From Crambe crambe (lineage: Eukaryota > Porifera > Demospongiae > Poecilosclerida > Crambeidae), in contig OZ004596.1 in the NCBI GenBank assembly GCA_963924555.1, positions 434,001 to 498,000 of the forward strand: a stretch of DNA of 64,000 nt, written 5' to 3'. Position 1 is the stretch's first letter. Each line of letters begins with the position of its first letter. The position numbers and the translations under genes were made by a program. Positions 1-9,994 of the stretch are shown in pieces. The notes beneath the pieces were generated by a model. That model was given only the letters and a program-made list of their open reading frames with translations. It did not search any database and had not been told where the DNA came from.

Positions 1-544
1 GCTGTGGAACCACAAAATGGGTCTGTCTCTTTAGAGTGCTGAAATTTGTGCAGGGATTTTCTGACAGTCTTTCCAATATCGAAACATTCCCCATTGCTTG
101 AGAGATGTCCTTCCTGTAATGAAATTTACCTAAATGGCTTCTTAGCTAGCAGCAAGAACCACTGGCACCAACCTGATACCACCTCCAGTATCTCTTTGTT
201 TGATCAATTGGATTGAAGCCTTGACATTCCACCAAACTTTCAGCCAGACATAAACTCATGCTAGTGTCATCAGTCCACTGCATCGATGAAGTATAGAGCA
301 TTCAAACTGCATGACCCAGCTAGAATGCTAGCAATTCACAGACCTGTCCTGGTAGGAGGCTGTACTTTCCTCCCCCTTCCATACCCTCCACGGGAGTGAA
401 AGATCCAGGAGGCATGAATTCTACCGTGGTACCTACTGCATCGCACACAGCTAGTCCCAGAAGAGAGCCTTGCACACGACTGCTTAGGTCAGCCATTTTT
501 TCGTAGGCGTAGCCGGTATTATCTATACTGCCATCTATGCGCAT
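1..544 (-). CDS. ADP-ribosylglycohydrolase (DraG/ADPRH-like), 5' part only
   Basis: Partial gene cut by the left window edge. Three exons join in frame: 344-544, 173-277 and 1-113. The first gives the family N-terminus [13 protein letters not shown] followed by PGSFTP and LPGQ. The second continues as [15 protein letters not shown] with the metal-binding DD pair. The third gives [13 protein letters not shown]. This order is that of ADP-ribosyl hydrolases, binuclear-magnesium enzymes that remove ADP-ribose from proteins or small ADP-ribosylated compounds. Donor cag|gtctgt and acceptors gatgcag and attacag preserve phase 0. The longest ATG is at 544; an in-frame ATG at 496 (MADLSS) sits closer to the domain and may be the real start. 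The gene is head to head with the glycosyltransferase at 631. The catalytic C-terminal half lies outside the window, so activity cannot be judged. Confidence 0.85.
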
Positions 545-630
545 GCGCCATGTTCACTTGAAACCTTGCAAGCTGAATTTTAGTAAGAATATGGTGTTAC
601 TATGGTAGACCAGACACTCACTTTTTTATC
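545..630. promoter_or_regulatory. Head-to-head intergenic interval, probable shared promoter
   Basis: Only 86 bases separate the start codons of the minus-strand ADP-ribosylglycohydrolase and the plus-strand glycosyltransferase. Regulatory signals for both must lie here or in neighbouring exons and introns. No TATA box or recognisable motif was identified. Shared-promoter status is inferred from spacing alone. Confidence 0.4.
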
Positions 631-2917
631 ATGAAAAGAATTAGGTTGGTAGTCGCTTTCCCCTTTGTGCTGGGGATATTCATAGGGACCATGATCACAG
701 CTTTTCTTATGCTGGCTGTCCGATCCATTGATGAAGAAGCACCAGTCCAAAGTACAGATAAGAACTCCATGAAGCAGAAAGAAGAAGTCAGAGAATTACC
801 AGAAGAAATTCGAGAAGAAAAACAGACTGTTTCTCCAGCCAAACTGCTATCATATAATGTCCTGAGTTCAAATGGAATGGTTAAGACAAAGTGCTTAAGC
901 ATTCATCACACATGGGGTGGGGAAAAGGCAATGAAAGAAAGGATTGACTTCTATATATATCCTTCTGCTGATAAAGAAGAATTGGAATTTTCAGAATCTA
1001 GGAAAATGTCTGTGATTTCACTTCAGACTGAAGATGAAGGAATGATGAGGAGGACAAGAGAAGATGACCAAGGTGTGTTTCACGTATGGAAGAACATCTG
1101 CAGTCAAAAACTGCAACATTTCCTCTGGTTTGTTAAGACTCGTGACAATGTTTACTTAAGAAGAAGAAAACTTGAAAGAATACTGTCATCTCTAAATAGC
1201 TCTGAGCCCCTATTCATTGGAAAGGCCATTTTTCCGAATGGAAAGTCAAGAGAAGACCTGGGGCTCAGAGAAGGTGAAAGTTTCTGCCACAATTCTTGCT
1301 ATGCTCTCAGCTGGAAGGCCCTGGAGATGCTTTGTCCCAAGCTGGAGTCTTGTCAGGAGAATGCTAGATCTGCCAATGAAGATGTTGAAGTCGCTCGGTG
1401 CTTGCAAATACATGCTGGAGTGAACTGTACTACTGCAAATGAGGTAGGTAGGTAGCTATACTTTTGATCCTGAAATTTTAATAATTATTTCTATGGATGT
1501 ATAGATGAAGCAGCTGTTTTATAGTGCAGACACTCCCATTGAACAGGACGAATTACAGGCAGGCGAACACATTTTCAATGACAAAGTGAAAGAAGCAATC
1601 ACACTGACTCCACTTACCAAGCCAGAACACTTCTATCACTTACATCACTTCTACACCAAGAGGTTATTACAAGCTACCAGTGAGAGCAATACTAAGGAGA
1701 AGCTTCATATGATTAAAATAGCCGAGCTTGGTGCTCAATCTGATTCTCTTCTCCTTACGAATGAAAATCAATCTCCTTTGTGGACGAAACTGGGCATTAA
1801 CCCTCCTTATAAACCCTTGGAGTCTGGTCATGATGTGGTACACTTTCAAGCACTGGATATGAAATATGTGTACACTGAATCAAAGCACCATCCAAGTTAT
1901 TCAATCAGTGAAATCGAATGGAAAGACGTCAATCAGATATTTACGACTATAGTTGATTATCAGAAAGCTCATGGTCATATAGCCAATGCAAGTGCTGTTG
2001 TCCTTGAGAGTGTGTTGAAGAGGTTTGATCCTTTAAGGGGTGTGGATTACATCCTTCAAGTCCTTGAGAAGGAGAGTGAAGGTTTCAAGAATGTTAAATT
2101 CCTTCACAGCTTACGTGAGTCTCTTCCTGTTGAAGTCACTTCATTGAGAGTTGCAGACTATAAATCCACAAAAGTAAATTTTGTAGTTGCCACGACAGCA
2201 GTTTCCCGAGAATTCCAAAGATTCATCATGTCTTTTGAAAACAGCTTCTTGGCCAGAAAGCCCCCAGAACTTGTTGGAATGTTAGTGCTCATGTATAGTG
2301 ATGGGAAATTCAGAACACACGACAAAGATACCTTCGCTGTAACAACTTTAGTTGACATTTATAAAAAGAAGTATCCAGAAGCAGATATGAGATTGAACAT
2401 CATAAATAGAGAGTATTCTCGTTTGGATATGTTAAAAATGGCATCTAAAGAGTACCCAAGTTATGAGCTGCTGTTCCTTTCAGATATACACATTGATTTC
2501 TCAACAAAATTCTTGGAAACTTGCCGGATGAACACGATTGAAGATAAACAAGTTTATTTTCCAGCTATTTTCAATCCCTACAATCCATCGGACTTTTACC
2601 AGGCAAAGATTCTATATCCTTATGCGACAAAATTCCAAATCAGTGAAAGCAGGGGTAGCTGGATGCACGATAACTTCCATATAGCATGTGTGTATAATTA
2701 TGACCTCATTAAGATCCTTAATGGGCAAGAAGAGAAAAACTGGAGAGAAAATTGGAGCTTGGTGGATCAATTCATTCAGCAGAATCAACTGGACATCTTT
2801 CGATCTGTTGAGCCTGGTCTCGTGCACATGTGGCAAGATGGCTGCAAAGAAGTGGATCATCCAGGTAGTGAAGAGCATAAATTATGCTCACATGTACAAT
2901 CAGAAAAGCTGAAGTGA
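631..2917 (+). CDS. Chondroitin synthase / polymerizing factor-like type II membrane protein, probably catalytically degenerate
   Basis: Two exons, 631-1443 and 1505-2917, join in phase 0 to give 741 residues. Residues about 7-29 form an N-terminal signal anchor, as in Golgi type II glycosyltransferases. The first half follows the beta-3-GlcA-transferase-like half of chondroitin synthases, with SLNSSEPLFIGKA and the block NEDVEVARC. The second half follows the GalNAc-transferase-like half, with DPLRGVDYILQVL and CRMNTIEDKQVYFPAIF. Chondroitin synthases extend GlcA-GalNAc chains in the Golgi. However, the N-terminal DDD metal site of the family reads KTRDN (about residues 169-173). The C-terminal DVD reads DIH (about 598-600), and the GLEDVDL acid pair is replaced around WSLVDQF. 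A non-catalytic CHPF-like role is therefore plausible. It is convergent with the sulfatase, 90 bp downstream. Confidence 0.8.
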
Positions 2918-3007
2918 GATCATCTGACATCAAGTGAAGGTGATAACTTACTGGGAGCAAAGTTATAAAATTGAACACAAAATTATCAACACAAAATATT
3001 ATCATAA

Positions 3008-4492
3008 TTATTCAGTATTAAAACATTTGACTACATTCTTGGCACTGTTCTCCACAGACTCATGCCATTCTTTCAATTCATCCTTCATCTTCTTGGCAGT
3101 GTCTTGCAGAGAATCTTTTAAGTTATTTTGTTCGTAGGGATCCTTGGCCAAATCATAGAGTTCAGTCTGAGTTAATACCCCCTTATTGTACATGGTGTAG
3201 AGTTTGTACCGATCATCGCTAATGGCTGCTTGGTGCTTGCTATCAAAATTTCCATTGATATTGTAAGCCCATTTCATTGAAGAATTTCTAGCAGTGGCCT
3301 CCCCTTTAAGGAAGGGCAGTATTGACGTTCCATCAATAGGTCTATCAGTGGGTGGCGTGGTACCAAGTATATCACACACAGTTGGTAGCAAATCACTTGA
3401 CATCACGGGAAAGTCAGTTTTACGATTCTTTCTGATCATAGCTGGCCATTCTATGAGTCCAGGAAGTCTTATTCCTCCTTCGTAAAGGCTTCTCTTCCTC
3501 CCACGAAATCCTGCTGTGACTCCTGGAGTCCCATTTTCAGGACCATTATCACTCGTGAACCACAACATAGTGTTGTTAGAAACATTGTAATTCACAAGAA
3601 GTGTCCTGATTTTCCCGATGGCATCGTCCAGAGCACTCAAAGCTCCATAGTAATCAATCTGGTTCTGGGAATAGTTCATTGCAGTATATTTCTCTATGTA
3701 GCCCATCGATGCTATGTACCTGATATGAACTGCATGGAAGGGAAGGTACACAAAGAAAGGCTTACCGCTCTTTATGGTCTTATTGAGGTAGTTTTCGAAC
3801 TGTTCGAATATGAAATGAGAGTCGTCTCCATTGACTGGATAATCTAAAGCTGCTAGGTCTCCATTTTTGTAGGTGTAGTAGTTTGAGCATGGTGGTTCAC
3901 TGGTGTAATGGCCGAGGGGGCACATTGCTTTTGTTTCGTTGTAGCATGCACAGTTCAAATTAGTCGTTGGAGCTGATCGAAGAGTGGTGAGCCATTCATC
4001 AAAGCCATGCATCCCAGGATGAGAGACTGGCCACTTCTTATTCCCACCCTTCTGTGCCTTCAAATCTCCAAGGTGCCACTTACCAAAGATAGCAGTATTG
4101 TAGCCATACTTCTTCAAAATTTCAGCCACTGTAACCTCAGATGTCGGCAAGGGCATGGTTTCTGGTCTCACAAAGTCATCTTGATTGCTTCCAGTGTTAG
4201 CACTCCAGACACAATAGCGGTTGTGGTTCCTTCCTGTCAGCACAGTTCCTCTTGTAGGGGAGCAGACAGGTCCTCCACTGTAGTAGCGCGTGAGGTGAAG
4301 GGTGTTAGGACCTGAGGCCATTGCATCCAAGTTAGGAGTGGAAGCGTTTCCGCCATTATATCCCACATCTCCGTAGCCCAAGTCATCAGCCATCGTGAAT
4401 ATTATGTTAGGCAAGCTATTCTCCGATACAGCAGCCACAGAATAAAGAATTGCCACAAACGATAAACATTCCAATTTCATCTTCAACGCCAT
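3008..4492 (-). CDS. Secreted or lysosomal sulfatase (arylsulfatase/GALNS type), intronless
   Basis: A single 494-residue open frame with a hydrophobic signal peptide (about residues 1-23). The metal site MADDLGYGD (about 34-42) precedes the formylglycine signature CSPTRGTVLTGR, in which Cys77 would be converted to formylglycine. FGKWHLG and TSDNGPENG supply further active-site residues (Lys/His and Asp/Asn). This is a complete type I sulfatase removing sulfate esters, probably from glycosaminoglycans or other glycans in lysosomes or outside the cell; the substrate cannot be read from sequence. The lack of introns contrasts with most neighbours. It could reflect retroposition, intron loss or ancient lateral acquisition, and sequence alone does not separate these. 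It lies next to a chondroitin-synthase relative and an MRH receptor gene. Confidence 0.92.
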   Translation of the reverse strand: MALKMKLECLSFVAILYSVAAVSENSLPNIIFTMADDLGYGDVGYNGGNASTPNLDAMASGPNTLHLTRYYSGGPVCSPTRGTVLTGRNHNRYCVWSANTGSNQDDFVRPETMPLPTSEVTVAEILKKYGYNTAIFGKWHLGDLKAQKGGNKKWPVSHPGMHGFDEWLTTLRSAPTTNLNCACYNETKAMCPLGHYTSEPPCSNYYTYKNGDLAALDYPVNGDDSHFIFEQFENYLNKTIKSGKPFFVYLPFHAVHIRYIASMGYIEKYTAMNYSQNQIDYYGALSALDDAIGKIRTLLVNYNVSNNTMLWFTSDNGPENGTPGVTAGFRGRKRSLYEGGIRLPGLIEWPAMIRKNRKTDFPVMSSDLLPTVCDILGTTPPTDRPIDGTSILPFLKGEATARNSSMKWAYNINGNFDSKHQAAISDDRYKLYTMYNKGVLTQTELYDLAKDPYEQNNLKDSLQDTAKKMKDELKEWHESVENSAKNVVKCFNTE

Positions 4493-4739
4493 TCGTCAGA
4501 TAAGTGGGAGGGGCTGGGCTGTACTAAGCATGCGCAGTTAAGCAATTGTAAAATAGAAAATAAAAAAATTTCCCCCCCAAATTCAAAAAACAACAAAAAA
4601 CCCAATACCAGCAACAAAAATTGCCAAGCAAATCATGCTGGAATCTAAATGTAGTGTTTAAAATACTGTGCATTGTAAGATGGGCTTGGAATGTAACAAC
4701 AAAAGAAAAAGTATTACACTGCATTACATAGAAGATAGT

Positions 4740-7432
4740 TTATATCTTGTCATAGTCAGGTTGGCGGGATGCTATTTTCCCTTGAAACTGAAAGCAAGTG
4801 ATTGCATTCAGAAAGAAGACACAGCCACTCTGAATCAGAAACATAAGATCCAAGTCACAATGGGGATTCCCCCAAGCCTCTCAACTTACCAACACTGACA
4901 TCAGAAAAGCAGCCCAGAAGTCATAATTGGGAAGAATACGTACTCCCCTCTCTTTCTTCACGAAAAACATGTAGGCAGAGCCAATTCCAAGGTAAGCAAC
5001 CACCACAAATGCAAATCTGAAAATAAAATAAATCAACAACAACAACAACAACAACAACGACAACATACAAATGAGCTTAATTAGGTAAGGAACTAAGAGC
5101 TTACATTCCAATAAATATCCACCCCACAGGTGAGACTGGATTTGCAAGATTTGCCCCAACACATGATCCATTGTAAGCAATCTCTACCACATACTGTGAC
5201 AGTCAGAAAGAAGTTGTGAAGAGAAGGGTAAATAGGGAATATGGGTAATAATAGGAGGTCAAAAGGTCAGGTGTGAAGGTGAGACTGGGGGAGGGGGGGG
5301 GGGGGAGGAGGGAAGCAAATAGAAACACTATGCACATACAGAACATGGCTCAGATCCAGAGGCATGGTGAACTTTAAGGAAAGAGGAAATGTCCTGGCTC
5401 TTCCATTCTGCTGACTTGTCACAATAGACGATGATTTGAGTATCTAATCCATTATTGCAATTGCTTGTCTTGCTCCCATTATCAACTTTAAGGTGAAATC
5501 CTTGCTTATTGTCATCTGAAAGAATGATATAAGCCAATCACCCCATGCTAGTTCAACTTGCTCTGCTTAAATTGAAGCTGTGCTTTAATAAGAACTAATG
5601 GCTCACTGAAGCAATCCACACTCACTTTCATAGAAGCGCGTTATATCAGAAAAGGCACCCATGCTATACTCCGAGTTTTTAACGTTGGTAGTGTTGAGAC
5701 CAATCTGACAGATTGTAGAGTCATAACAAGAGTCCCCAAGCTGAGGGGGAAGGGGATGACAAAAGGCCAATTGGAGCTGACACACGGTAGGCGAATCAAA
5801 GCAAACACTTGGATCTACTTGAGCTGTCCAGTACTCTCGACTGAGGAGACACAATCGGGACGGTGCAAAAGTGTTACATAATATTATATTATTAACTTAC
5901 TTTGACAAAGGGGCAACATCATACTCATTAATGGAGCACTGACTGGGGGAGAGTGTTGGAGCATTATAGCAGGCACCACTGTAGAAGAGTTCTATGGCGT
6001 ACTGCATTAGAGAGATAAATTCATGTCAGTTACTAAGCATGTGGTTAGATCATGTGATAACCACATGTTGTTGTGGAATCTGTAGTTGAACTCACTGAAC
6101 ATTGTAGAGGTGAAAGCTGTTGGGCACGGGAGATATACTTTGTCACGTTTTCATTACTAGGATTCCAGTTGGCACTTTCTTGACAGATGAAGAAAAGGAA
6201 GGTGTTGACTGTGTCATTGCAATCTCCACTAGCAATTGCCTCTGCTGACATTCTAGTTGTGGTAAAACCAGTGACATTTTCATCTGCAGAAAATGATAAT
6301 GAAACTTTTATTCCGTTACAAATGGAGATGCCTGTAATGTTTCATGACAAATAGAACATCCTCTTCACTAGATGTGGCTACAGAGAGAACTTTAATGACT
6401 GCAGGACTTTTAATGCCCACCTCATGGCATGGACTGTTAACAGCTAGGCACTATATCAACAACAACAGGACAATTATCAAACTTATTGCAATAGCAGCAC
6501 CAGCAGGCATTGCAAATCGACACTTGAAAACTTGGAGTGACAACTGTTACAGATCCATTCATATGTTCTGTTGAAAACAGCCCACAGAACTTATCAACAT
6601 GTACCGACATCTGATCATCCCAGGCATGTGACTCCAGTTACTGGCTAATCCCTTCACAGCACAAGTAGGATTTATACAATGCTACTTTCAAGCTATGAGA
6701 AAAATACTTGCCTTCATTTTGATTATGCTGCTAGTAACTGAATAAAAAATATTATAACTCCCAAACAGTGAGCATTCAATATGAATGCATAACAAGGTCA
6801 CAATCATGTGATGTCCAGGACCCCACACACTGCATTGGGGGAGATCTTCTTATGCAGTAATTATATTATTAGGAGTTTCATTAATTTAACAACTGTCTCC
6901 AACTTACTAAGAGGGTTGAATTCATCAGAAGTGGTGAATTTTCCGATATCATAGTAATAGGTTCCATTGATGGTAGTGAAGACCTCTTGACATGTGCTGC
7001 TGCTTGGAGCCCCAGGGCACACAGTGTCCAATGACTTGCACACTGAGATGTACACGTTACAACCCACTATGTCCTCCTCTTCCAGTCCCAAGGGCAAAAT
7101 ACAATCTTTGTTTTTTGGAATTCTTATTGTCCAGTAAGCAGGTCTAAAAATACACATACAAAAAAATTAAAAATTCACCCATTAAAGATAAGAAAACCGA
7201 TAATATATCTCTCTTCATCCTTTGCTATAAAATTCATCAGATCTAGTCTACCCCTTCCTGTAGGTACTATTCTAGCCTTACTGGAGCCATAAACATCTGG
7301 CTCGCATGCCACTCACGCTTGGAGAGCTCCAAGGTCGTAACCATTCAGTCCACATATTTCGTCGGCAGCAATCTGATAGGTCTGGAATACTAAGAGCAAG
7401 AAAGCCACAACAAGAAGTGATTGCTTCTCCAT
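4740..7432 (-). CDS. Two-domain MRH type I membrane protein (mannose-6-phosphate receptor / ATG27-like)
   Basis: Nine exons (7317-7432, 6908-7143, 6096-6283, 5901-6001, 5626-5840, 5340-5515, 5105-5193, 4890-5016, 4740-4787) join with matching phases into 431 residues. A signal peptide (MEKQSLLVVAFLLLVF) is followed by two cysteine-rich MRH repeats. Each starts with a C...N.YD..L..YW block and ends with a CSY..E...GC block. A single membrane segment (GWIFIGIFAFVVVAYLGIG) follows. The cytosolic tail has RILPNYDFW, a motif position shared by ATG27 and cation-dependent M6P receptors, and ends in YDKI, a YxxΦ-type sorting signal. A role as sorting receptor between Golgi and endosome or lysosome is inferred. 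The arginine usually needed for mannose-6-phosphate binding is not evident before the IIVYC and FLFFIC strands, so lectin activity is uncertain. Confidence 0.8.
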
Positions 7433-7661
7433 TAGTATGATCCTGGCTAAGTAGAATGAAAATACGCGGCGGCGTGCATGCTCTAGTACCACCTACTTAT
7501 TATCATGTGACATTATTACCACGCCCGCCAATCGCAAAAATTAAGCTAGCAAGCTACATTATTTTTGAGTCCTTTAAAAAATGGTCAGAGCAGTCAGTAG
7601 GAATGTATAGCCAGCAACCTGAATTGGGAGGCATATTATCTTTCAGGACTCACTCCATGAG
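7433..7661. other. Short intergenic interval upstream of the intact MRH gene
   Basis: About 230 bases separate the start of the intact MRH gene from the last recognisable exon of its decayed copy. No membrane-segment or tail exon is found here, which is why the copy is judged truncated. The interval must contain the promoter of the intact gene. No motif was recognised. Confidence 0.5.
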
Positions 7662-9871
7662 CTAACTCACAGTCCAGTGAATATCTGTCCAGGTGCTTGA
7701 ACGGGTGCCTGAGGGTGTGCCAGCACATGCACCACTGTAGCCAATCTCTACTACATACTGTGAAATACAAATAATACTTGTGTATGTGTGTAGTTGTCTG
7801 GAAATTAAAACCTACATCACATGGCTCTGATGCACGGGAATGGTGAACTTTAACAAAGGATGAAATATCTTGAGTAATCCATACTGCAGAACAATTACAA
7901 ATCACAGTAATTTCTGTCCGAAAACCCTCTCTACATAAATTATAGATGTCCTACTCCCATTATCAACTCTCAAGTGAAAACCATTACTCCTGTCATCTGA
8001 AACAAAATCATTTGATTTAGAGGATACCATGCACCTTGCATGGACCATTGTCTCTCACTTGGATAGAAGTGCGTTAGCTCAGAAAAGGCACCCATGCTAT
8101 ACTCGGAGATTTTATCGTTGGTAGGGTTGAAACCAGTCTGGCAGATTGTAGAGTCATAACAAGAGTCCCCAAGCTGAGGGGGAAGGGGATGACAAAAGGC
8201 CAGGTGGATCTGACACATTATGGTATCCGAATCAAAGCAAATACTTGGATCTACTTGAGCTGTCCAGTACTCTCGACTGAGGAGACACAATCGGGACGGT
8301 GCAAAAGTGTTACATAATATTGTATTATTAACTTACTTTGACAAAGGGGCAACATCATATTCATTAATGGAGCACTGACTGGGGGAGAGTGTTGGAGCAT
8401 TATAGCAGGCACCACTGTAGAAGAGTTCTATGGCGTACTGCATTAGAGAGATAAATTCATGTCAGTTACTAAGCATGTGGTTAGATCATGTGACAACCAC
8501 GTGGAATCTGTAGTTGAACTCATAAAACATGCTAGAGGTGAAAGCTGTTGGGCATGGGAGATATACTCTGTCACATTATTATTACTAGGATTCCAGTTGG
8601 CACTTTCTTGACAGATGAAGGTAAGGAAGGTGTGGGCCGTGTCATTGCAATCTTTACTAACAATTGGCTGTGGCGACATTCTAGTTGTGGTAAAACCAGT
8701 GACTTGTTCATCTGCAGAAAATGATCAACAAATAGTTGTCATTTTGCATAGCGTTATTGTAGTAGTAAAGACGGGCATAGCAGATTAACTATCTCTGCAC
8801 ACAAAAACATAATTCCACCAAGTGATGTTTTAACAGATTTCATTTTCAAGTTAAACAGTGTTGTATCTCAATGATTGCTAGGATTCTATTGCTGATCTTT
8901 GTTATGAAGCACTCGAAGCTTTATCCAATGATGTCACCGTATCACAAAGGATCTGGAAGAACGTACATACTTCATGTATTAGGAAGTTCAAAATAAATTA
9001 CTTGTTTAACGGATTTCCCTGCCCTATTTTGACAGAATTGAAATAAATTTAAACTTGTATATTCTCAGTATACTGCTGTTTATCTTTGTATACTAGATCC
9101 CAGTATACTCCTGTTTCTCTGTATACTAGAACACATGACCGATGCATAGTATACTGAGGTAGTTTATGTTTAAGTTTATTTCGTCCTGCCTGCCTATAAG
9201 AAAGGAGAAAAAATCCGTTAAACAAGTGATTAGTTCAGAACTGCCTTACACATGTATGAACAAATGATAATAATTATGTAGTAGTGCCCCGTATTTGACT
9301 TGGCTCGCTTTGCTCACGATGATGAGTTTTTAATATAAATATATTCTACATGATTTCCATGCATTCCGGAAATTCTGACCTTAGAAAAATATTGGCCCTT
9401 CCCATCTTAATGAATGACAAGTTTCTTACTAAGAGGGTTGAATTCATTAGCAGTGGTGAATTTTCCCATGTCATAGTAGTAAAGTACATTGTTGCGAGTG
9501 ATGACCTCTTGACATGTGGTGCTGTTTGGAGCCCCAGGGCACACAGTGTCCAATGACTTGCACACTGAGATGTACACGTTACAACCCACTATGTCCTCCT
9601 CTTCCTGTCCCAAGGGCAAAATGCAATCTCTGTTATTTGGAATTCTTATTGTCCAGTAAGCAGGTCTAGATTCATATATTAATCAGTAGGTAATTAATAG
9701 GACTCACACTCCTAGCACTCCAAGATCATATCCATTCAGTACACATCCTCCAGTTTCACGATGGATTGGCACAATTCCATTATTCACAAAGACCTCACCA
9801 GGACCAGTCTGGCTCGAGAGACAAGTCTGAATCAAGGCCAAGACGGTTACAGCTACAGGAAATCGATCCAT
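7662..9871 (-). pseudogene. Decayed tandem copy of the two-domain MRH receptor
   Basis: Exons corresponding to the first seven of the intact gene are recognisable at 9708-9871 (signal peptide, start MDRFPVAVTV), 9430-9665, about 8522-8711, 8337-8437, 8059-8276, about 7830-7996 and about 7662-7757. Several lesions are visible. The third-exon donor reads AT instead of GT (8522-8523). The sixth exon differs from its counterpart by 5 bases between the DNGS and SAVW codons and runs into a stop. The seventh exon shifts frame after GACAG. The two exons for membrane anchor and tail are absent. Exon lengths (236 and 101) otherwise match the intact copy exactly. A truncated secreted product from the first exons cannot be excluded, but a full receptor cannot be made. 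Confidence 0.8.
9000..9226. mobile_element. MITE-like element with terminal inverted repeats inside the MRH relic intron
   Basis: The left end (CTTGTTTAACGGATTT at about 9001) recurs as the inverse complement at about 9211-9226. Imperfect inverted similarity continues inward (GAAATAAATTTAAAC against its complement near 9170). The interior is AT-rich, with several AGTATACT-type motifs, and no coding capacity is seen. The length of about 225 bp and the structure fit a miniature inverted-repeat transposable element. A clear target-site duplication was not identified. Confidence 0.6.
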
Positions 9872-9994
9872 GACAGATGCAGAATTACTAAATTCATGCG
9901 CATGCTTAATACCCTCTACTCTAAATAATGCCCATCTAAACATTCGCTGTCGTGTCTGCTATATCTGCTGTCTGCCTGTCCAACGCAAGATAGT
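9872..9994. promoter_or_regulatory. Head-to-head interval between the MRH relic and SUGP1
   Basis: Only 123 bases separate the start of the decayed MRH copy and the SUGP1 start codon, so the promoter of SUGP1 overlaps that of the relic. This may keep the relic transcribed. No specific motif was recognised. Confidence 0.35.

Noticed and set aside
6344..6574. 76-codon plus-strand frame in an MRH intron
   Set aside because: No similarity or splice context; intronic sequence of the minus-strand gene.
9407..9619. Independent small secreted proteins in the 5-10 kb region
   Set aside because: The apparent short frames are exons of one MRH gene and of its decayed copy, as shown by matching exon lengths and phases.
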